64,000 bases of DNA from Pantoea sp. IMH (GCF_000599885.1 NZ_JFGT01000002.1:620001-684000); one strand, 5' to 3'; numbered from the stretch's first letter, positions 1 through 8,997 are shown. Numbers and translations: made by a program. Notes: a model not told the origin generated them from the letters alone.

Positions 1-825
1 ATTCATCACTTCCACCGTTTTGCCATTGCGGTAGCGAATGATATCGCCGAGGCGGAATGCGTTACCGCTCACCATATTATCCGCGCAGCAGAGATAAAGC
101 TTAACGCGCTTTTTCAGTCCGCGGGTGATCGCCAGCGCCAGTGAGCCGCTTAAAGTGGCGGCGCCGCCCATATCGGACTTCATGGAATCCATTGAGCCGC
201 TTGGCTTCAGGCTGTAGCCGCCGGTATCAAAGGTGATCCCTTTACCCACCAGGCAGGCATAGACAGGCGCGTTGGCATCGCCGGTCGGGTTGTAGTCAAG
301 TGCCAGCAGCGCCGGGCTGCGTGTGGAGCCACGGCCTACGGTATGCAGCCCCATATAGCCCTGCTGACGGAGATCTTCGCCCTTGGTGATGCGGTAGCTG
401 ACGCTGTCGCCCGCCAGGCCGCTCAGCAGGTCAACCGCCCGCTGAGCCAGCTGTTCCGGGCTGAGCTCTTCCGCAGGCAGGTTGATGGTGTGACGTACCC
501 AGTCAATAATTTTCAGGCGGTTGTCGAATTCTGCACGGTCTTCTGCCTTCAACGTGGCCCATTCCACTTTGCGTTCCCCTTTCGGGCCGCGATATCCCTG
601 CCAGAAAGCCCAGCTTTTTTCCAGATCCCAGTCACCTTTCAGGCTGACATGGCGGATGCCCTGCGCGTCAATTTTACGCGCCGCACGCTGAATGGTGGCC
701 AGCGCATCGCCGCTGGTCAGATGGATGGTCATTCCGCTGTCATTGCTGGTCAGGATCGCTTTCTCGCCCCAGCGTTCGTCCGCCACTGTCGTTGACAGTG
801 TGATATTCATTGGCGTGGTTGTCAC
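1..825 (-). CDS. pepB: aminopeptidase B (PepB), C-terminus cut by window edge
   Basis: M17-family leucyl aminopeptidase B, a cytosolic metallopeptidase that removes N-terminal residues from peptides. The visible 275 codons align along their length with E. coli PepB, including the [11 protein letters not shown] segment, the [13 protein letters not shown] metal/lysine motif and the [11 protein letters not shown] motif. The window ends at VEVMN, just at the expected start of the NTDAEGR metal-binding motif, so about a third of the protein is outside. The GTG start at 825 is chosen because AAGGAG lies 7 nt upstream and because [11 protein letters not shown] matches the E. coli N-terminus; an ATG five codons later has no ribosome site. 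In E. coli pepB ends the isc operon after iscX; here it directly follows iscS. Confidence 0.95.
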   Translation of the reverse strand, partial: MTTTPMNITLSTTVADERWGEKAILTSNDSGMTIHLTSGDALATIQRAARKIDAQGIRHVSLKGDWDLEKSWAFWQGYRGPKGERKVEWATLKAEDRAEFDNRLKIIDWVRHTINLPAEELSPEQLAQRAVDLLSGLAGDSVSYRITKGEDLRQQGYMGLHTVGRGSTRSPALLALDYNPTGDANAPVYACLVGKGITFDTGGYSLKPSGSMDSMKSDMGGAATLSGSLALAITRGLKKRVKLYLCCADNMVSGNAFRLGDIIRYRNGKTVEVMN

Positions 826-930
826 CGCATGGCTCCTTATAAACTGTTCAGTTTGGTCCGTCGTAAAAACGGTCGGTCACTACAATAACCCTTTCTCCGC
901 GTTCGTCTAACCCGATCGCAGAATTAAACG

Positions 931-960
931 CAAAACGGGCCGAATTTTCTATTCGGCCCG
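931..960 (-). terminator. rho-independent terminator after iscS
   Basis: A perfect 10-bp inverted repeat (936-945 with 951-960, 5-nt loop) is followed on the minus strand by TTTTG. It lies 37 bp beyond the iscS stop and before pepB. It suggests the iscRS transcript ends here and that pepB is partly uncoupled from it. Confidence 0.8.
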
Positions 961-996
961 CGGATAAAACGGCACTTTCTGGCGATGCACAGGGCA

Positions 997-2199
997 TTAA
1001 TGGGCGGGCAGTTCACCCTGGTTCGCCTTGTACTCCGCCCACTGCGGCGAAACTTCACGCAGGCGTCCGAGCGCCTTATGGAGCAGCGCCACGGCGTAAT
1101 CGATCTCTTCTTCCGTGGTGAAACGCCCCAGCGAAAAACGCACGGAACTGTGGGCCAGCTCATCCGGCAGGCCCAGCGCGCGAAGCACATAGGATGGCTC
1201 AAGACTGGCGGAAGTACAGGCGGAGCCAGTTGAGACAGCGAGATCTTTCAGCGCCATAATCAGGGACTCACCATCGACGTGATTAAAGCTGACATTCAGA
1301 ATAGTCGGTGCACCCTGTTCAAAATCGCCGTTCAGGTAAACCTCTTCCATATCACGGATACCTTCCCAGAAGCGATGTCGCAGCTGGCCCAGGCGGGCCA
1401 TCTCCTGCGCCATTTCCTCTTTTGCGATGCGGCACGCCTCGCCCATTCCCACGATCTGATGCACGGGTAGCGTTCCCGAACGCATACCGCGCTCATGCCC
1501 ACCGCCGTGAATCTGTGCGGCGATGCGGATACGCGGTTTACGACGAACATAAAGCGCGCCAATCCCTTTCGGCCCATAGATTTTATGCGCGGAGAAAGAC
1601 ATCAGATCAACAGCAAGATGCGCTACATCGATCGGCAATTTGCCAACGCTCTGGGTGGCATCCACGTGAAACAGGATGCCACGCGCCTGGCAGAGTTCAC
1701 CGATTGCGGCGATGTCCTGGACCACACCGGTTTCATTATTCACCTGCATGATGGAAACCAGAATAGTGTCGTCACGCAGGGCGGCTTCCAGCATTTGCAA
1801 ATCGATGATGCCGTTTCGCTGTGGCGCAAGGTAAGTTACCTCGAAGCCCTCTTTCTCAAGCTGCTGACAGGTATCCAGCACCGCTTTGTGCTCGGTCTGG
1901 CTGGTGATGATGTGCCTGCCTTTATCCTGACAGATCTGAGCAGCGCCTTTGATGGCCAGGTTGTCGGATTCGGTTGCGCCGGAAGTAAAGACGATCTCGC
2001 GGGGGTCGGCACCGATAAGATCGGCCACCTGGTTACGGGCTATATCAACGGCTTCTTCTGCTTGCCAGCCGAAGCGGTGAGAACGGGAAGCCGGATTACC
2101 GAAGATGCCATCCTTAGTCAGATACTGCACCATCTTTTCTGCAACGCGAGGATCGGCAGGCGTTGTGGCTGAGTAATCCAGGTAGATCGGTAATTTCAT
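997..2199 (-). CDS. iscS: cysteine desulfurase IscS
   Basis: PLP-dependent cysteine desulfurase that supplies persulfide sulfur for tRNA thiolation, thiamine, molybdopterin and Fe-S cluster synthesis. 400 residues. The PLP lysine lies in [12 protein letters not shown] and the active-site cysteine in [10 protein letters not shown], as in E. coli IscS. The body is highly conserved, but the extreme C-terminus ([12 protein letters not shown]) is four residues shorter than in E. coli and unlike its SIEWAHH end, a region implicated in sulfur transfer to IscU. The normal downstream partners iscU, iscA, hscBA, fdx and iscX are absent: only 171 bp separate this stop from pepB. IscS here probably serves mainly the thiolation pathways; that role shift is inference. 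Confidence 0.95.
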   Translation of the reverse strand: MKLPIYLDYSATTPADPRVAEKMVQYLTKDGIFGNPASRSHRFGWQAEEAVDIARNQVADLIGADPREIVFTSGATESDNLAIKGAAQICQDKGRHIITSQTEHKAVLDTCQQLEKEGFEVTYLAPQRNGIIDLQMLEAALRDDTILVSIMQVNNETGVVQDIAAIGELCQARGILFHVDATQSVGKLPIDVAHLAVDLMSFSAHKIYGPKGIGALYVRRKPRIRIAAQIHGGGHERGMRSGTLPVHQIVGMGEACRIAKEEMAQEMARLGQLRHRFWEGIRDMEEVYLNGDFEQGAPTILNVSFNHVDGESLIMALKDLAVSTGSACTSASLEPSYVLRALGLPDELAHSSVRFSLGRFTTEEEIDYAVALLHKALGRLREVSPQWAEYKANQGELPAH

Positions 2200-2267
2200 T
2201 GCTCTTTATGCTCCGTACATCGTTCTGATACGTCACTCAACGCCTTCAGAACGCCGGCGTGTTATCC

Positions 2268-2297
2268 GCCGCCTGCTTTAAGCTACAGGCTGGCGGC
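2268..2297 (-). promoter_or_regulatory. stable stem-loop in iscR-iscS intergenic spacer
   Basis: GCCGCC (2268-2273) pairs with GGCGGC (2292-2297), with an inner CCTG/CAGG helix. In E. coli the iscR-iscS spacer is structured and stabilises the iscR portion when RyhB triggers decay of the downstream mRNA; an equivalent role here is inference. No T-run follows, so it is not a classical terminator. Confidence 0.45.
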
Positions 2298-2313
2298 ACG
2301 CACCCGGACGCTA

Positions 2314-2811
2314 TCAGGCACGAAGATTGACGTTGATAGTCTCATGCACGCGGCCTGCTGGCGCGCGATTTTTTTCGGTATGATTCTGTCGGTCAGCCAC
2401 TTCCAGGATATCCTGGTTATTGACCAGTTCGGCGAGCGTAATGTTATTCAGGAAGTCGCTGATGCGCTCGCTAAGATCGCGCCACAGAACGTGGGTCAGA
2501 CAGCGTTCACCGCCCTGGCACCCTTCTTTACCCTGACACTTGGTGGCGTCAACGGACTCATCGACGGCAGTAATGACCGCGCCAACGGCAATGGCGCTGG
2601 ACTCTTTTCCTAGCAGATAGCCGCCGCCCGGACCACGAACGCTGGCAACCAGACCGTTTTTACGCAGGCGCGAGAACAGCTGCTCCAGATAGGAGAGAGA
2701 GATGCCCTGACGCTCGGAAATATCCGCTAAAGGCACCGGGCCTTCGTGAGAATGCAGCGCAACGTCAAGCATAGCGGTAACGGCATAACGGCCTTTGGAT
2801 GTCAGTCTCAT
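2314..2811 (-). CDS. iscR: Fe-S cluster regulator IscR
   Basis: Rrf2-family transcription factor that senses [2Fe-2S] cluster status and represses its own promoter when holo. 165 residues against 162 in E. coli. The N-terminal winged helix ([20 protein letters not shown]) is intact, and the ligand set C-x5-C-x5-C-x2-H is present in [18 protein letters not shown], so cluster binding should be retained. It is first in a short iscR-iscS operon with a 114-bp spacer. The C-terminal tail differs from E. coli, as is usual in this family. Three tandem IscR-type operators precede it. Confidence 0.95.
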   Translation of the reverse strand: MRLTSKGRYAVTAMLDVALHSHEGPVPLADISERQGISLSYLEQLFSRLRKNGLVASVRGPGGGYLLGKESSAIAVGAVITAVDESVDATKCQGKEGCQGGERCLTHVLWRDLSERISDFLNNITLAELVNNQDILEVADRQNHTEKNRAPAGRVHETINVNLRA

Positions 2812-2864
2812 GGCGTAATCGACCTCAATAGTACCCAGTCAGGGTTTCACAGTAGATGGTCGCA

Positions 2865-2947
2865 AGTCTGACATTCCTGAGTGATTTGGTCAACTATTTA
2901 ACCTAGTAAAACACTCAAGTATTTAACCTGGTAAATCACTCAACTAT
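2865..2947 (-). promoter_or_regulatory. iscR promoter with three tandem IscR operators
   Basis: Reading the minus strand, three consecutive 25-bp units start at 2947, 2922 and 2897, each opening ATAsTTGAs as in type-1 IscR sites (ATA-YY-GACT...). The innermost unit contains the -35 TTGACC (2888-2893), followed after 17 bp by the -10 CAGACT (2865-2870). The layout resembles the A/B/C sites of the E. coli iscR promoter. Autorepression by holo-IscR is expected. Confidence 0.8.
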
Positions 2948-2989
2948 TCCGGCCCCCGTCATGCCGTTTTACCGCCTCTCACCGGCTTA

Positions 2990-3715
2990 CTATTCGCCCT
3001 TTGGCTTTTCCAGCGAAGAGAGCATGCCGCGCAGAATATTCAGCTCATCCCGCTCAGGACGCGCCCGGGTATAAAGACGGCGCATCTTGCTCATCACCTG
3101 ACCCGGATTGCCTTCGCGGATAAACCCGCTGTTGACCATCATCTGTTCCATATGCTGATAAAAGCGCTCAAGATCGTCGACCAGAGGATAAGGCGACTCC
3201 GCATAGTCCGGCTGCGCGGTTTCCTGCGACTGCAGATACGCCATGCGGACTTCATAAGCGATAATCTGTACTGCCATCGCCAGATTAAGCGAGCTGTAAT
3301 CGGGGTTCGCTGCAATCGCCACATGATAGTGGCATTTTTGCAGCTCTTCATTGGTCAGGCCGACGCGCTCGCGACCAAATACCAGCGCTACCGGCGCCTG
3401 CTGGCCTTCAGCCACGCTTTTCATGCCACATTCGCGGGGATCGAGCATCGGCCACGGCAGTGAACGGGAGCGGGCACTGGTGCCGACCACCAGGCTACAG
3501 CCAGTCAGCGCTTCATCCAGGGTATCCACGATGCGCGCTTCGCCAATCACGTCGCTGGCACCTGCCGCCAGCGCAATGGCCTGGGAATCGGGTTTGACGA
3601 GCGGGTTAACGAGATAGAGGTTTGTTAAGCCCATGGTCTTCATCGCGCGGGCGACGGATCCCATGTTGCCGGTGTGAGAGGTTTCCACCAGCACGATACG
3701 AATGTTTTGCAGCAT
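2990..3715 (-). CDS. trmJ: tRNA Cm32/Um32 2'-O-methyltransferase TrmJ
   Basis: SPOUT-superfamily methyltransferase that 2'-O-methylates residue 32 of the anticodon loop of several tRNAs using SAM. 241 residues against 246 in E. coli. The N-terminal [19 protein letters not shown] motif and the SAM-knot segments [15 protein letters not shown] and [15 protein letters not shown] are clear. It lies upstream of iscR with its own spacer, as in E. coli, and is divergent from suhB. Confidence 0.94.
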   Translation of the reverse strand: MLQNIRIVLVETSHTGNMGSVARAMKTMGLTNLYLVNPLVKPDSQAIALAAGASDVIGEARIVDTLDEALTGCSLVVGTSARSRSLPWPMLDPRECGMKSVAEGQQAPVALVFGRERVGLTNEELQKCHYHVAIAANPDYSSLNLAMAVQIIAYEVRMAYLQSQETAQPDYAESPYPLVDDLERFYQHMEQMMVNSGFIREGNPGQVMSKMRRLYTRARPERDELNILRGMLSSLEKPKGE

Positions 3716-3761
3716 AGAAATTCAGGCCTGTGAGATTATTTGACGATGCTAACATATTTTC

Positions 3762-3816
3762 AGGACATTTGACGATCTCCCTGCTATAATCCGCGCCGTT
3801 TTCCCGTTCTTTAACA
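3762..3816 (+). promoter_or_regulatory. suhB promoter and boxA-like leader element
   Basis: The -35 AGGACA (3762-3767) and -10 TATAAT (3785-3790) are 17 bp apart. The short leader then carries CGTTCTTTAACA (3805-3816), nearly identical to the rRNA antitermination boxA. In E. coli a boxA in the suhB leader mediates Nus-factor repression of suhB, and SuhB is itself part of the rRNA antitermination complex, so autoregulation is plausible here. Confidence 0.7.
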
Positions 3817-3833
3817 TCCAGTGAGAGATACCG

Positions 3834-4637
3834 ATGCATCCGATGCTCAACATCGCCGTGCGCGCTGCGCGCAAGGCCGGAAATTTAATTGCCAAGAACT
3901 ATGAAACCCCGGACGCCGTCGAGGCCAGCCAGAAAGGCAGCAACGACTTCGTTACCAATGTTGATCGCGACGCTGAGCGCCTGATTATTGAGGTGATTCG
4001 CAAATCTTATCCGCAGCACACTATCATCACCGAAGAAAGCGGTGAGCTGGCCGGTGAAGATAAGGATGTACAATGGGTTATCGATCCACTGGATGGCACC
4101 ACTAACTTTATCAAACGCCTTCCTCATTTCGCCGTCTCTATCGCCGTACGCATTAAAGGCCGTACCGAAGTGGCGGTGGTTTACGATCCGATGCGTAATG
4201 AGCTGTTCACCGCCGTTCGCGGTCAGGGCGCCCAGCTGAACGGTTACCGTCTGCGCGGCGGCACCGCTCGCGACCTCGACGGCACTATTCTGGCGACCGG
4301 TTTCCCTTTCAAACTGAAGCAGCACGCCAAACCTTACATGAATATCGTGGGCAAACTGTTCACGCTGTGCGCCGATTTCCGCCGTACCGGCTCTGCCGCG
4401 CTGGATCTGGCTTACACCGCGGCAGGCCGCGTGGATGGCTACTTTGAGATTGGCCTTAAGCCGTGGGATTTTGCTGCTGGCGAACTGCTGGTGCGTGAAG
4501 CGGGCGGTCTGGTGACGGACTTTGTGGGTGCGCACGGTTATCTCACTTCCGGTAACATCGTCGCCGGTAATCCACGCGTGGTTAAAGCAATGCTGTCCAA
4601 CATGCGTGAAGAGCTGAGCGAAGCGCTGAAGCGCTAA
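3834..4637 (+). CDS. suhB: inositol-1-monophosphatase / Nus factor SuhB
   Basis: Mg2+-dependent inositol monophosphatase-fold protein that also acts in the ribosomal RNA antitermination complex with NusA/B/E/G. 267 residues, exactly the E. coli length. Metal-binding signatures are present: EESGE, DPLDGTTNF and the C-terminal KPWDFAAGELLVREAGG. The MHPMLNIAVRAARKAG start matches E. coli. Monocistronic, divergent from trmJ, and preceded by a boxA-like leader. A perfect 11-bp inverted repeat follows the stop. Confidence 0.96.
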   Translation: MHPMLNIAVRAARKAGNLIAKNYETPDAVEASQKGSNDFVTNVDRDAERLIIEVIRKSYPQHTIITEESGELAGEDKDVQWVIDPLDGTTNFIKRLPHFAVSIAVRIKGRTEVAVVYDPMRNELFTAVRGQGAQLNGYRLRGGTARDLDGTILATGFPFKLKQHAKPYMNIVGKLFTLCADFRRTGSAALDLAYTAAGRVDGYFEIGLKPWDFAAGELLVREAGGLVTDFVGAHGYLTSGNIVAGNPRVVKAMLSNMREELSEALKR

Positions 4638-4664
4638 GTTACCCAGCCAGGCATGCGCCCTGCA
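4638..4664. repeat. hairpin between convergent suhB and nicO-like gene
   Basis: Perfect 11-bp inverted repeat (4638-4648 with 4654-4664, 5-nt loop) immediately after the suhB stop. There is no T-run on either strand, so it may stabilise 3' ends rather than terminate. Confidence 0.45.
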
Positions 4665-4678
4665 TGCCTGGCCGTTAA

Positions 4679-5683
4679 TTACCGCAGAAACAGCGGACGA
4701 ATGCCGCCGGACATCGCCGGTTGCGCACTCAGCCACAGCATCACACCCGCCGCCACCAGTAAAATGCCGCCCGCCAGAGAAAGCGAGGACCAGCCGATTT
4801 TTTGCCAGCTCGCTGCAGGCGCATTTCTGCTCAGCTTTACCGCCAGCGCACGCGACACCTGCACCAGCAGCGCCATCGCGGAGACGGTAACCGCCGTGCC
4901 AGCGGCCATCGCCATCGCTGAAAAAATACCCCAGCCGTAAACGCCGATAACCTTTGAAAACAGCAGCATCATAATCGCGCCCGAGCAGGGACGCATTCCC
5001 ATAGAGAGCACAACCATCGCCTGAGTTCTAAGGCTGACGGCCTTATCCAGCATAGCCGCATCCGGTACGTGCTGATGCCCGCAGCCGCACGCTGCATGAT
5101 GGTGATGATCGGCAGGAACAATTCTGCGGAATACCGGTGCGGCAGGCGCGGCAAGCGTACGCCTTATCCTGCCGGCAGCCCGCCAGCAGAGCCAGACACC
5201 CAGTCCGGCGACCAGCAGATAACTCCCCTTCTCCAGCCAGTAGCTGCTGAGATGAAGCTGGCGCGAGGAAAGTTTCAGCATCACCAGCATCACCGTGACC
5301 AGCGCAATGGCGACGCCCCCCTGAAGCAGCGAGGCAGCCAGGGTTAAGCGGAGGCTGGTTCTGACTTTGGTCGGGTGCGTCGCCAGAAAGGTGGTTATCA
5401 CGACTTTGCCGTGCCCCGGCCCCAGCGCATGCAGCACGCCATAGAGCAGGCTGAACCCCATCAGCGTCACGCCTGCCTGATGAGGATGAACAGCCACCTG
5501 CTGCAGCAGCGCCGTCATTTCCTGATGAAGGGATTTTTGCCACAGCACGCTTTGCAGCAGGATCTGCGGCCAGTAGTGCCAGGCGAGAAACCCGGCCAGC
5601 GCAAAAACCGCCGCCAGCACGGCAAGCGGCCAGACGTGCAGCCAGCGGCGCCCCTTTCGGGCTGGCATCGCGCTTACTGACAT
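4679..5683 (-). CDS. NicO-family nickel/cobalt (or zinc) membrane transporter
   Basis: NicO/RcnA-like inner-membrane metal transporter, 334 residues, with about six hydrophobic segments. A histidine-rich loop (ADHHHHAACGCGHQH) lies mid-protein, and the family motif HALGPGHGKVVI is present, as is SMGMRPCSGAIMMLLFS. The start overlaps the end of the upstream DUF1007 gene by about 10 bp, so the two are translationally coupled. NicO members move Ni2+ or Co2+; the Zur-like box ahead of the pair hints at zinc in this case, which is inference. Confidence 0.85.
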   Translation of the reverse strand: MSVSAMPARKGRRWLHVWPLAVLAAVFALAGFLAWHYWPQILLQSVLWQKSLHQEMTALLQQVAVHPHQAGVTLMGFSLLYGVLHALGPGHGKVVITTFLATHPTKVRTSLRLTLAASLLQGGVAIALVTVMLVMLKLSSRQLHLSSYWLEKGSYLLVAGLGVWLCWRAAGRIRRTLAAPAAPVFRRIVPADHHHHAACGCGHQHVPDAAMLDKAVSLRTQAMVVLSMGMRPCSGAIMMLLFSKVIGVYGWGIFSAMAMAAGTAVTVSAMALLVQVSRALAVKLSRNAPAASWQKIGWSSLSLAGGILLVAAGVMLWLSAQPAMSGGIRPLFLR

Positions 5684-6318
5684 TGCAGCGTCACCGTCTG
5701 GGCAAATTGCTGACCAAGTGCAAGATCCTCCGCAGGCGAATCAGCTTTATCCAGCGACAGCGCGTAGGCCTGCAGGGAGGCGTCCGGCGTAGGCGTTTTT
5801 AAGGTAAAAGCGCACCGGTCAGCCAGTTCAGCGGGAATGTGCAGTGATTTTTCAGAGACGTAGGACATATCCACAAAGTAGGTCGGATCAAAGGTTGAAA
5901 AAACGTAACGCTGCCCCGTTAACGGCTGAGGTTCACCCAGCGGTAATATAAAATCGAGTACGGCGCGATGCCCCTGCCGGGAAAGCTGATAGAACGGCGG
6001 AAGGTTGCCGAACTTCACCTTTTTACCCTCGTGCCAGAATTCGCTAAAGTAGTGCTGCCCCAGCACATTCGCCATCACCTCCGCCGCCAGTTTTTTCCAG
6101 GTTTCAGAATCGGGTTTAGACTCGCCGGCATCATAAAGCAGGTCGGCTGAGGTAATTTCATCCATCACCCAGTGCATTTTCAAACCGGTGATCCGATCGT
6201 CTTTATGCACGAGCGTCGCCTGCATATCGATGAAGCTGTGCGGATGAGCCCAGGCAAAAGAGGTGAACAGCACCACCAACAGCAGCGCCACCTTAACAGA
6301 CACGTTATAATGTAACAA
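5674..6318 (-). CDS. DUF1007 periplasmic protein, partner of NicO transporter
   Basis: 214-residue exported protein with a hydrophobic signal (VALLLVVLFTSFAWA) followed by mature HPHSFIDMQATL, typical of DUF1007 proteins, which co-occur with NicO transporters. The mature N-terminus HPH could bind metal. The TTG start at 6318 is supported by AAAGGA 7 nt upstream; a GTG five codons later lacks a ribosome site. The gene leads a two-gene operon with the NicO transporter. Its exact function is not established. A Zur-like palindrome overlaps the start region. Confidence 0.85.
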   Translation of the reverse strand: MLHYNVSVKVALLLVVLFTSFAWAHPHSFIDMQATLVHKDDRITGLKMHWVMDEITSADLLYDAGESKPDSETWKKLAAEVMANVLGQHYFSEFWHEGKKVKFGNLPPFYQLSRQGHRAVLDFILPLGEPQPLTGQRYVFSTFDPTYFVDMSYVSEKSLHIPAELADRCAFTLKTPTPDASLQAYALSLDKADSPAEDLALGQQFAQTVTLQCQ

Positions 6319-6321
6319 TTA
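6299..6321 (-). promoter_or_regulatory. Zur-like operator at start of DUF1007-nicO operon
   Basis: On the minus strand TGTTACATTATAACG matches 13 of 15 positions of the Zur core TGTTATAWTATAACA, and the full 23-bp consensus matches at about 18 positions by my count. It overlaps the TTG start codon. Zinc regulation is predicted from the motif only. Confidence 0.5.
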
Positions 6322-6456
6322 CAATTCCTTTCTCTTTTCGCACCAAAATTTTGTGACCCACCTTTAAAGCTATAAAAAAAACTGGCCTTCAACGCTTCGT
6401 CAGGGAACCGGCGGGCTATTCTTACCCTTGTCACTTTTTTACCGGGATTACAGTCG

Positions 6457-7725
6457 ATGAGTTCACCCTCACCTGAACCTTCTGTTTTCACCAGTTCACA
6501 GCGTCACTGTCACCTGCTTTTACTGCTCTATATTCCGGAAGCCGTGGTCACACTCGATACCCTTTGCCAGCTTAACAGGGTGAGTCATGCGATTGCCCGG
6601 CAAGATATAGCGGAGGTAAGCTCAGAAATCCAGCGCTATCACCGGCTTCGTCTTATTCAGGATGCAGAAGATAGCTACCGGATCGACGGCGCAGAACTGG
6701 ATCAACGCCTCTGCCTGCTCCACTGGCTGCGCCGGTCGCTGCGCCTTTCCCCCGACTTTGTACAGAACCAGTTTGCCAGCGCCGTTAAGCAACAACTGAA
6801 GACGTTACAGATAGAAAAAGCGCTTTTCGACGAGCGCAACCTCGCGGCGCTGGTTCAGCACTGCAGCCATCAGCTTAATCGCTCTTACAGCGGCAGAGAC
6901 TGCCAGTTTTTGCAGCTTTTTATGCAATATTCTTTATGCCGCCAGGTCTGTACTGATTTCACTGAATCCCAGTGCCAGTGGCTGATCGCCAGAGCGGAAC
7001 ATCGGGTAGCCGAAGAAGTCATCCGTCACTGGCAGAAACGCAGCAAAATGCCGCCGGCACCCAGCGAAGTCTATCTTCTATCCTTACTGTTCAGCCAGAT
7101 ATATACCCCCACCACCGCCAGCGTGACCCACCAGCATGAGCAGGCGTTACTGGAGGCGGTCAGAGAGCTGACGGCAAACTTTCAGCGCCTTTCCGGTATG
7201 CACTTCAGTAATGAGGAAGCGATATGCGGGCAGTTATATACCCATCTGGCGCAGGCGCTGGAGCGGAGCCTGTTTGGTATCGGTATCGATAATACGCTGA
7301 CCGATGAGGTCGCCCGGCTCTATCCGCGGCTGCTGCGCACGACCCAGGCCGCCATTGCCGGTTTTGAGCAACGTTATCGTCTGCACTTTTCACAGGAAGA
7401 GATGGGGTTGATTGCCATTATTTTTGGCGCCTGGCTGATGCAGGAGAGTGCGCTACAGGAAAAACAGGTGCTGCTGCTGACCAGCAACGATCCTGCGCTG
7501 GAACAGCAAGTTGAACAGCAACTGCGGGAACTGACGCTGCTGCCGCTCAATATTAAATATCTGCACGTCAGTGAATATCAGGTGAACGGCGCCCCTGAGG
7601 GCATTGCCCTGGTGATAACCCCTTACGCCACGCCCTTGCCGCTCTATTCCCCTCCGCTGATCCATGCGGAACTGCCGTTGCAGACGCACCAGCAGCAGCG
7701 CATCCGTGCGCTGCTGGAGTCTTAG
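6457..7725 (+). CDS. csiE: stationary-phase inducible protein CsiE
   Basis: 422-residue CsiE homologue carrying PTS-regulation-domain-like helices and no obvious HTH. Strong E. coli matches include GIDNTLTDEVARLYPRLLRTT, SQEEMGLIAIIFGAWLMQE and QLRELTLLPLNIK. In E. coli it is induced by cAMP-CRP and sigmaS; its molecular role is unknown. Divergent from the DUF1007 operon and convergent with hcaT. Confidence 0.92.
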   Translation: MSSPSPEPSVFTSSQRHCHLLLLLYIPEAVVTLDTLCQLNRVSHAIARQDIAEVSSEIQRYHRLRLIQDAEDSYRIDGAELDQRLCLLHWLRRSLRLSPDFVQNQFASAVKQQLKTLQIEKALFDERNLAALVQHCSHQLNRSYSGRDCQFLQLFMQYSLCRQVCTDFTESQCQWLIARAEHRVAEEVIRHWQKRSKMPPAPSEVYLLSLLFSQIYTPTTASVTHQHEQALLEAVRELTANFQRLSGMHFSNEEAICGQLYTHLAQALERSLFGIGIDNTLTDEVARLYPRLLRTTQAAIAGFEQRYRLHFSQEEMGLIAIIFGAWLMQESALQEKQVLLLTSNDPALEQQVEQQLRELTLLPLNIKYLHVSEYQVNGAPEGIALVITPYATPLPLYSPPLIHAELPLQTHQQQRIRALLES

Positions 7726-7747
7726 CGGAAGGCGACGTCAGTCGCTT

Positions 7748-8917
7748 TCACTCGACGCTGTCTGTTACGCGGTTCTGCGCAGCAACCGGTCGCGGGCGCA
7801 GAAACAGGGCCGGCACCACCAGAAGTGCCATTACCCAGAAGACATTGCCCTGCAGATGCTGGAACAGCACGCCACACACTATCGTCATCAGTGCAATGCC
7901 GCCTCCCATTGCCAGCGCGGAATAGATGGATTGCAGACGGATAACTTCTGCGCCTTTCCTCGCCGCAATAAACCGCATGGCCGCCAGATGGCAAACGGTG
8001 AAACTGCCGCAGTGAAGGATTTGCGCCACAATCAGCCAGGGCAAGGCGGTGGTTGAACCGAGCAGGCTCCAGCGCAGGATAGCGCAGACGCCTGAGAGCA
8101 ATAACAGATCGCGCGCGCTCCAGCGTCTGAATAAGCGGTTACTGGCGGCAAAGACGATAATCTCGGCCACCACGCCAAGCGACCAGAGGTAGCCCACTAC
8201 GCTGGCGGAATACCCCGCCTCCTGCCAGTAAATGGCGCTGAAGCCGTAATAGGCAGCATGTGCGCCCTGCATCAGCGTTACACAGAGTAAAAAACGCCAG
8301 ACGGCGTTCTCCTGCAGCAGCTGTTTCCACTGCGACCAGCCCGCCTTATCGCTCTGCTTTGCACTGCCTTCAGGCATCACAGCGGGACGCAGCAGCATAC
8401 CCGCCAGCATCGCCGCCACGCCGAGGCAAAGCATCCACAATATGGCCTGAAAAGAGTAGGCACTCACCAGTACACCCGTCAGCGCGGAGCTGATCACAAA
8501 AGCCAGCGATCCCCACAGCCTGACCGGTCCGTAGGGCATGCCAATCTGATTTTGCCATGTCGCTGCCAGTGCATCGCTGAGCGGCACTAACGGTGAGAAG
8601 AAAAGATTGAAGCCAATCATCACCAGCAGCAGCCATATCCAGAAGGTGGAGAGCCAGAAGCCAAGGACAAAAAGCAGTGAGAGCAGCGCCAGCAGGCGAA
8701 GTGCGATAACGAGTTGGGAAGGACGGGTCACGCGGGAGGCAATAAGCAGGCTACCGGCAAAGCGGGCAATCATACCGCAGCCCAGCAGCAGACCTATCTT
8801 TTCCGGCTCAAGGCCAGCGCCCTTCAGCCAGACGGCCCAGAAAGGCAGCCAGACGCCATAGGCGAAAAAGTAGGTAAAGTAGCCCAGGCCGAGCCAGTAT
8901 GCAGAACGAATAACCAT
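7748..8917 (-). CDS. hcaT: 3-phenylpropionate MFS transporter HcaT
   Basis: 389-residue major facilitator with about 12 hydrophobic segments. The start SAYWLGLGYFTYFFAYGVWLPF matches E. coli HcaT. In E. coli it is the predicted uptake permease for 3-phenylpropionate and cinnamate. The hca catabolic genes are not adjacent here, as also in E. coli where hcaT is divergent from the hca operon; the substrate is therefore uncertain. Confidence 0.88.
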   Translation of the reverse strand: MVIRSAYWLGLGYFTYFFAYGVWLPFWAVWLKGAGLEPEKIGLLLGCGMIARFAGSLLIASRVTRPSQLVIALRLLALLSLLFVLGFWLSTFWIWLLLVMIGFNLFFSPLVPLSDALAATWQNQIGMPYGPVRLWGSLAFVISSALTGVLVSAYSFQAILWMLCLGVAAMLAGMLLRPAVMPEGSAKQSDKAGWSQWKQLLQENAVWRFLLCVTLMQGAHAAYYGFSAIYWQEAGYSASVVGYLWSLGVVAEIIVFAASNRLFRRWSARDLLLLSGVCAILRWSLLGSTTALPWLIVAQILHCGSFTVCHLAAMRFIAARKGAEVIRLQSIYSALAMGGGIALMTIVCGVLFQHLQGNVFWVMALLVVPALFLRPRPVAAQNRVTDSVE

Positions 8918-8969
8918 GATCCCTCCGACAAAGTGTGCCGTACTTTCTCAGAGGATGGGGTTAAGATCA

Positions 8970-8997
8970 ATTAACGGGACGCATTCGTCCCGTTAAT
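8970..8997. terminator. strong hairpin between hcaT and glyA
   Basis: Perfect 12-bp inverted repeat (8970-8981 with 8986-8997, CATT loop) followed on the plus strand by CTTTT. It sits downstream of glyA (minus strand) where its 3' end is expected. On the minus strand the trailing sequence is only weakly T-rich. Confidence 0.5.

Noticed and set aside
836-960. Minus-strand frame reading like NSAIGLDERGERVIVV before pepB, considered as an iscX or other remnant
   Set aside because: Does not match IscX, crosses the terminator hairpin and has no start site; probably chance.
3885-4736. Long minus-strand open frame across suhB
   Set aside because: Antisense to a near-identical suhB; no recognisable domain, a by-product of GC-rich codon use.
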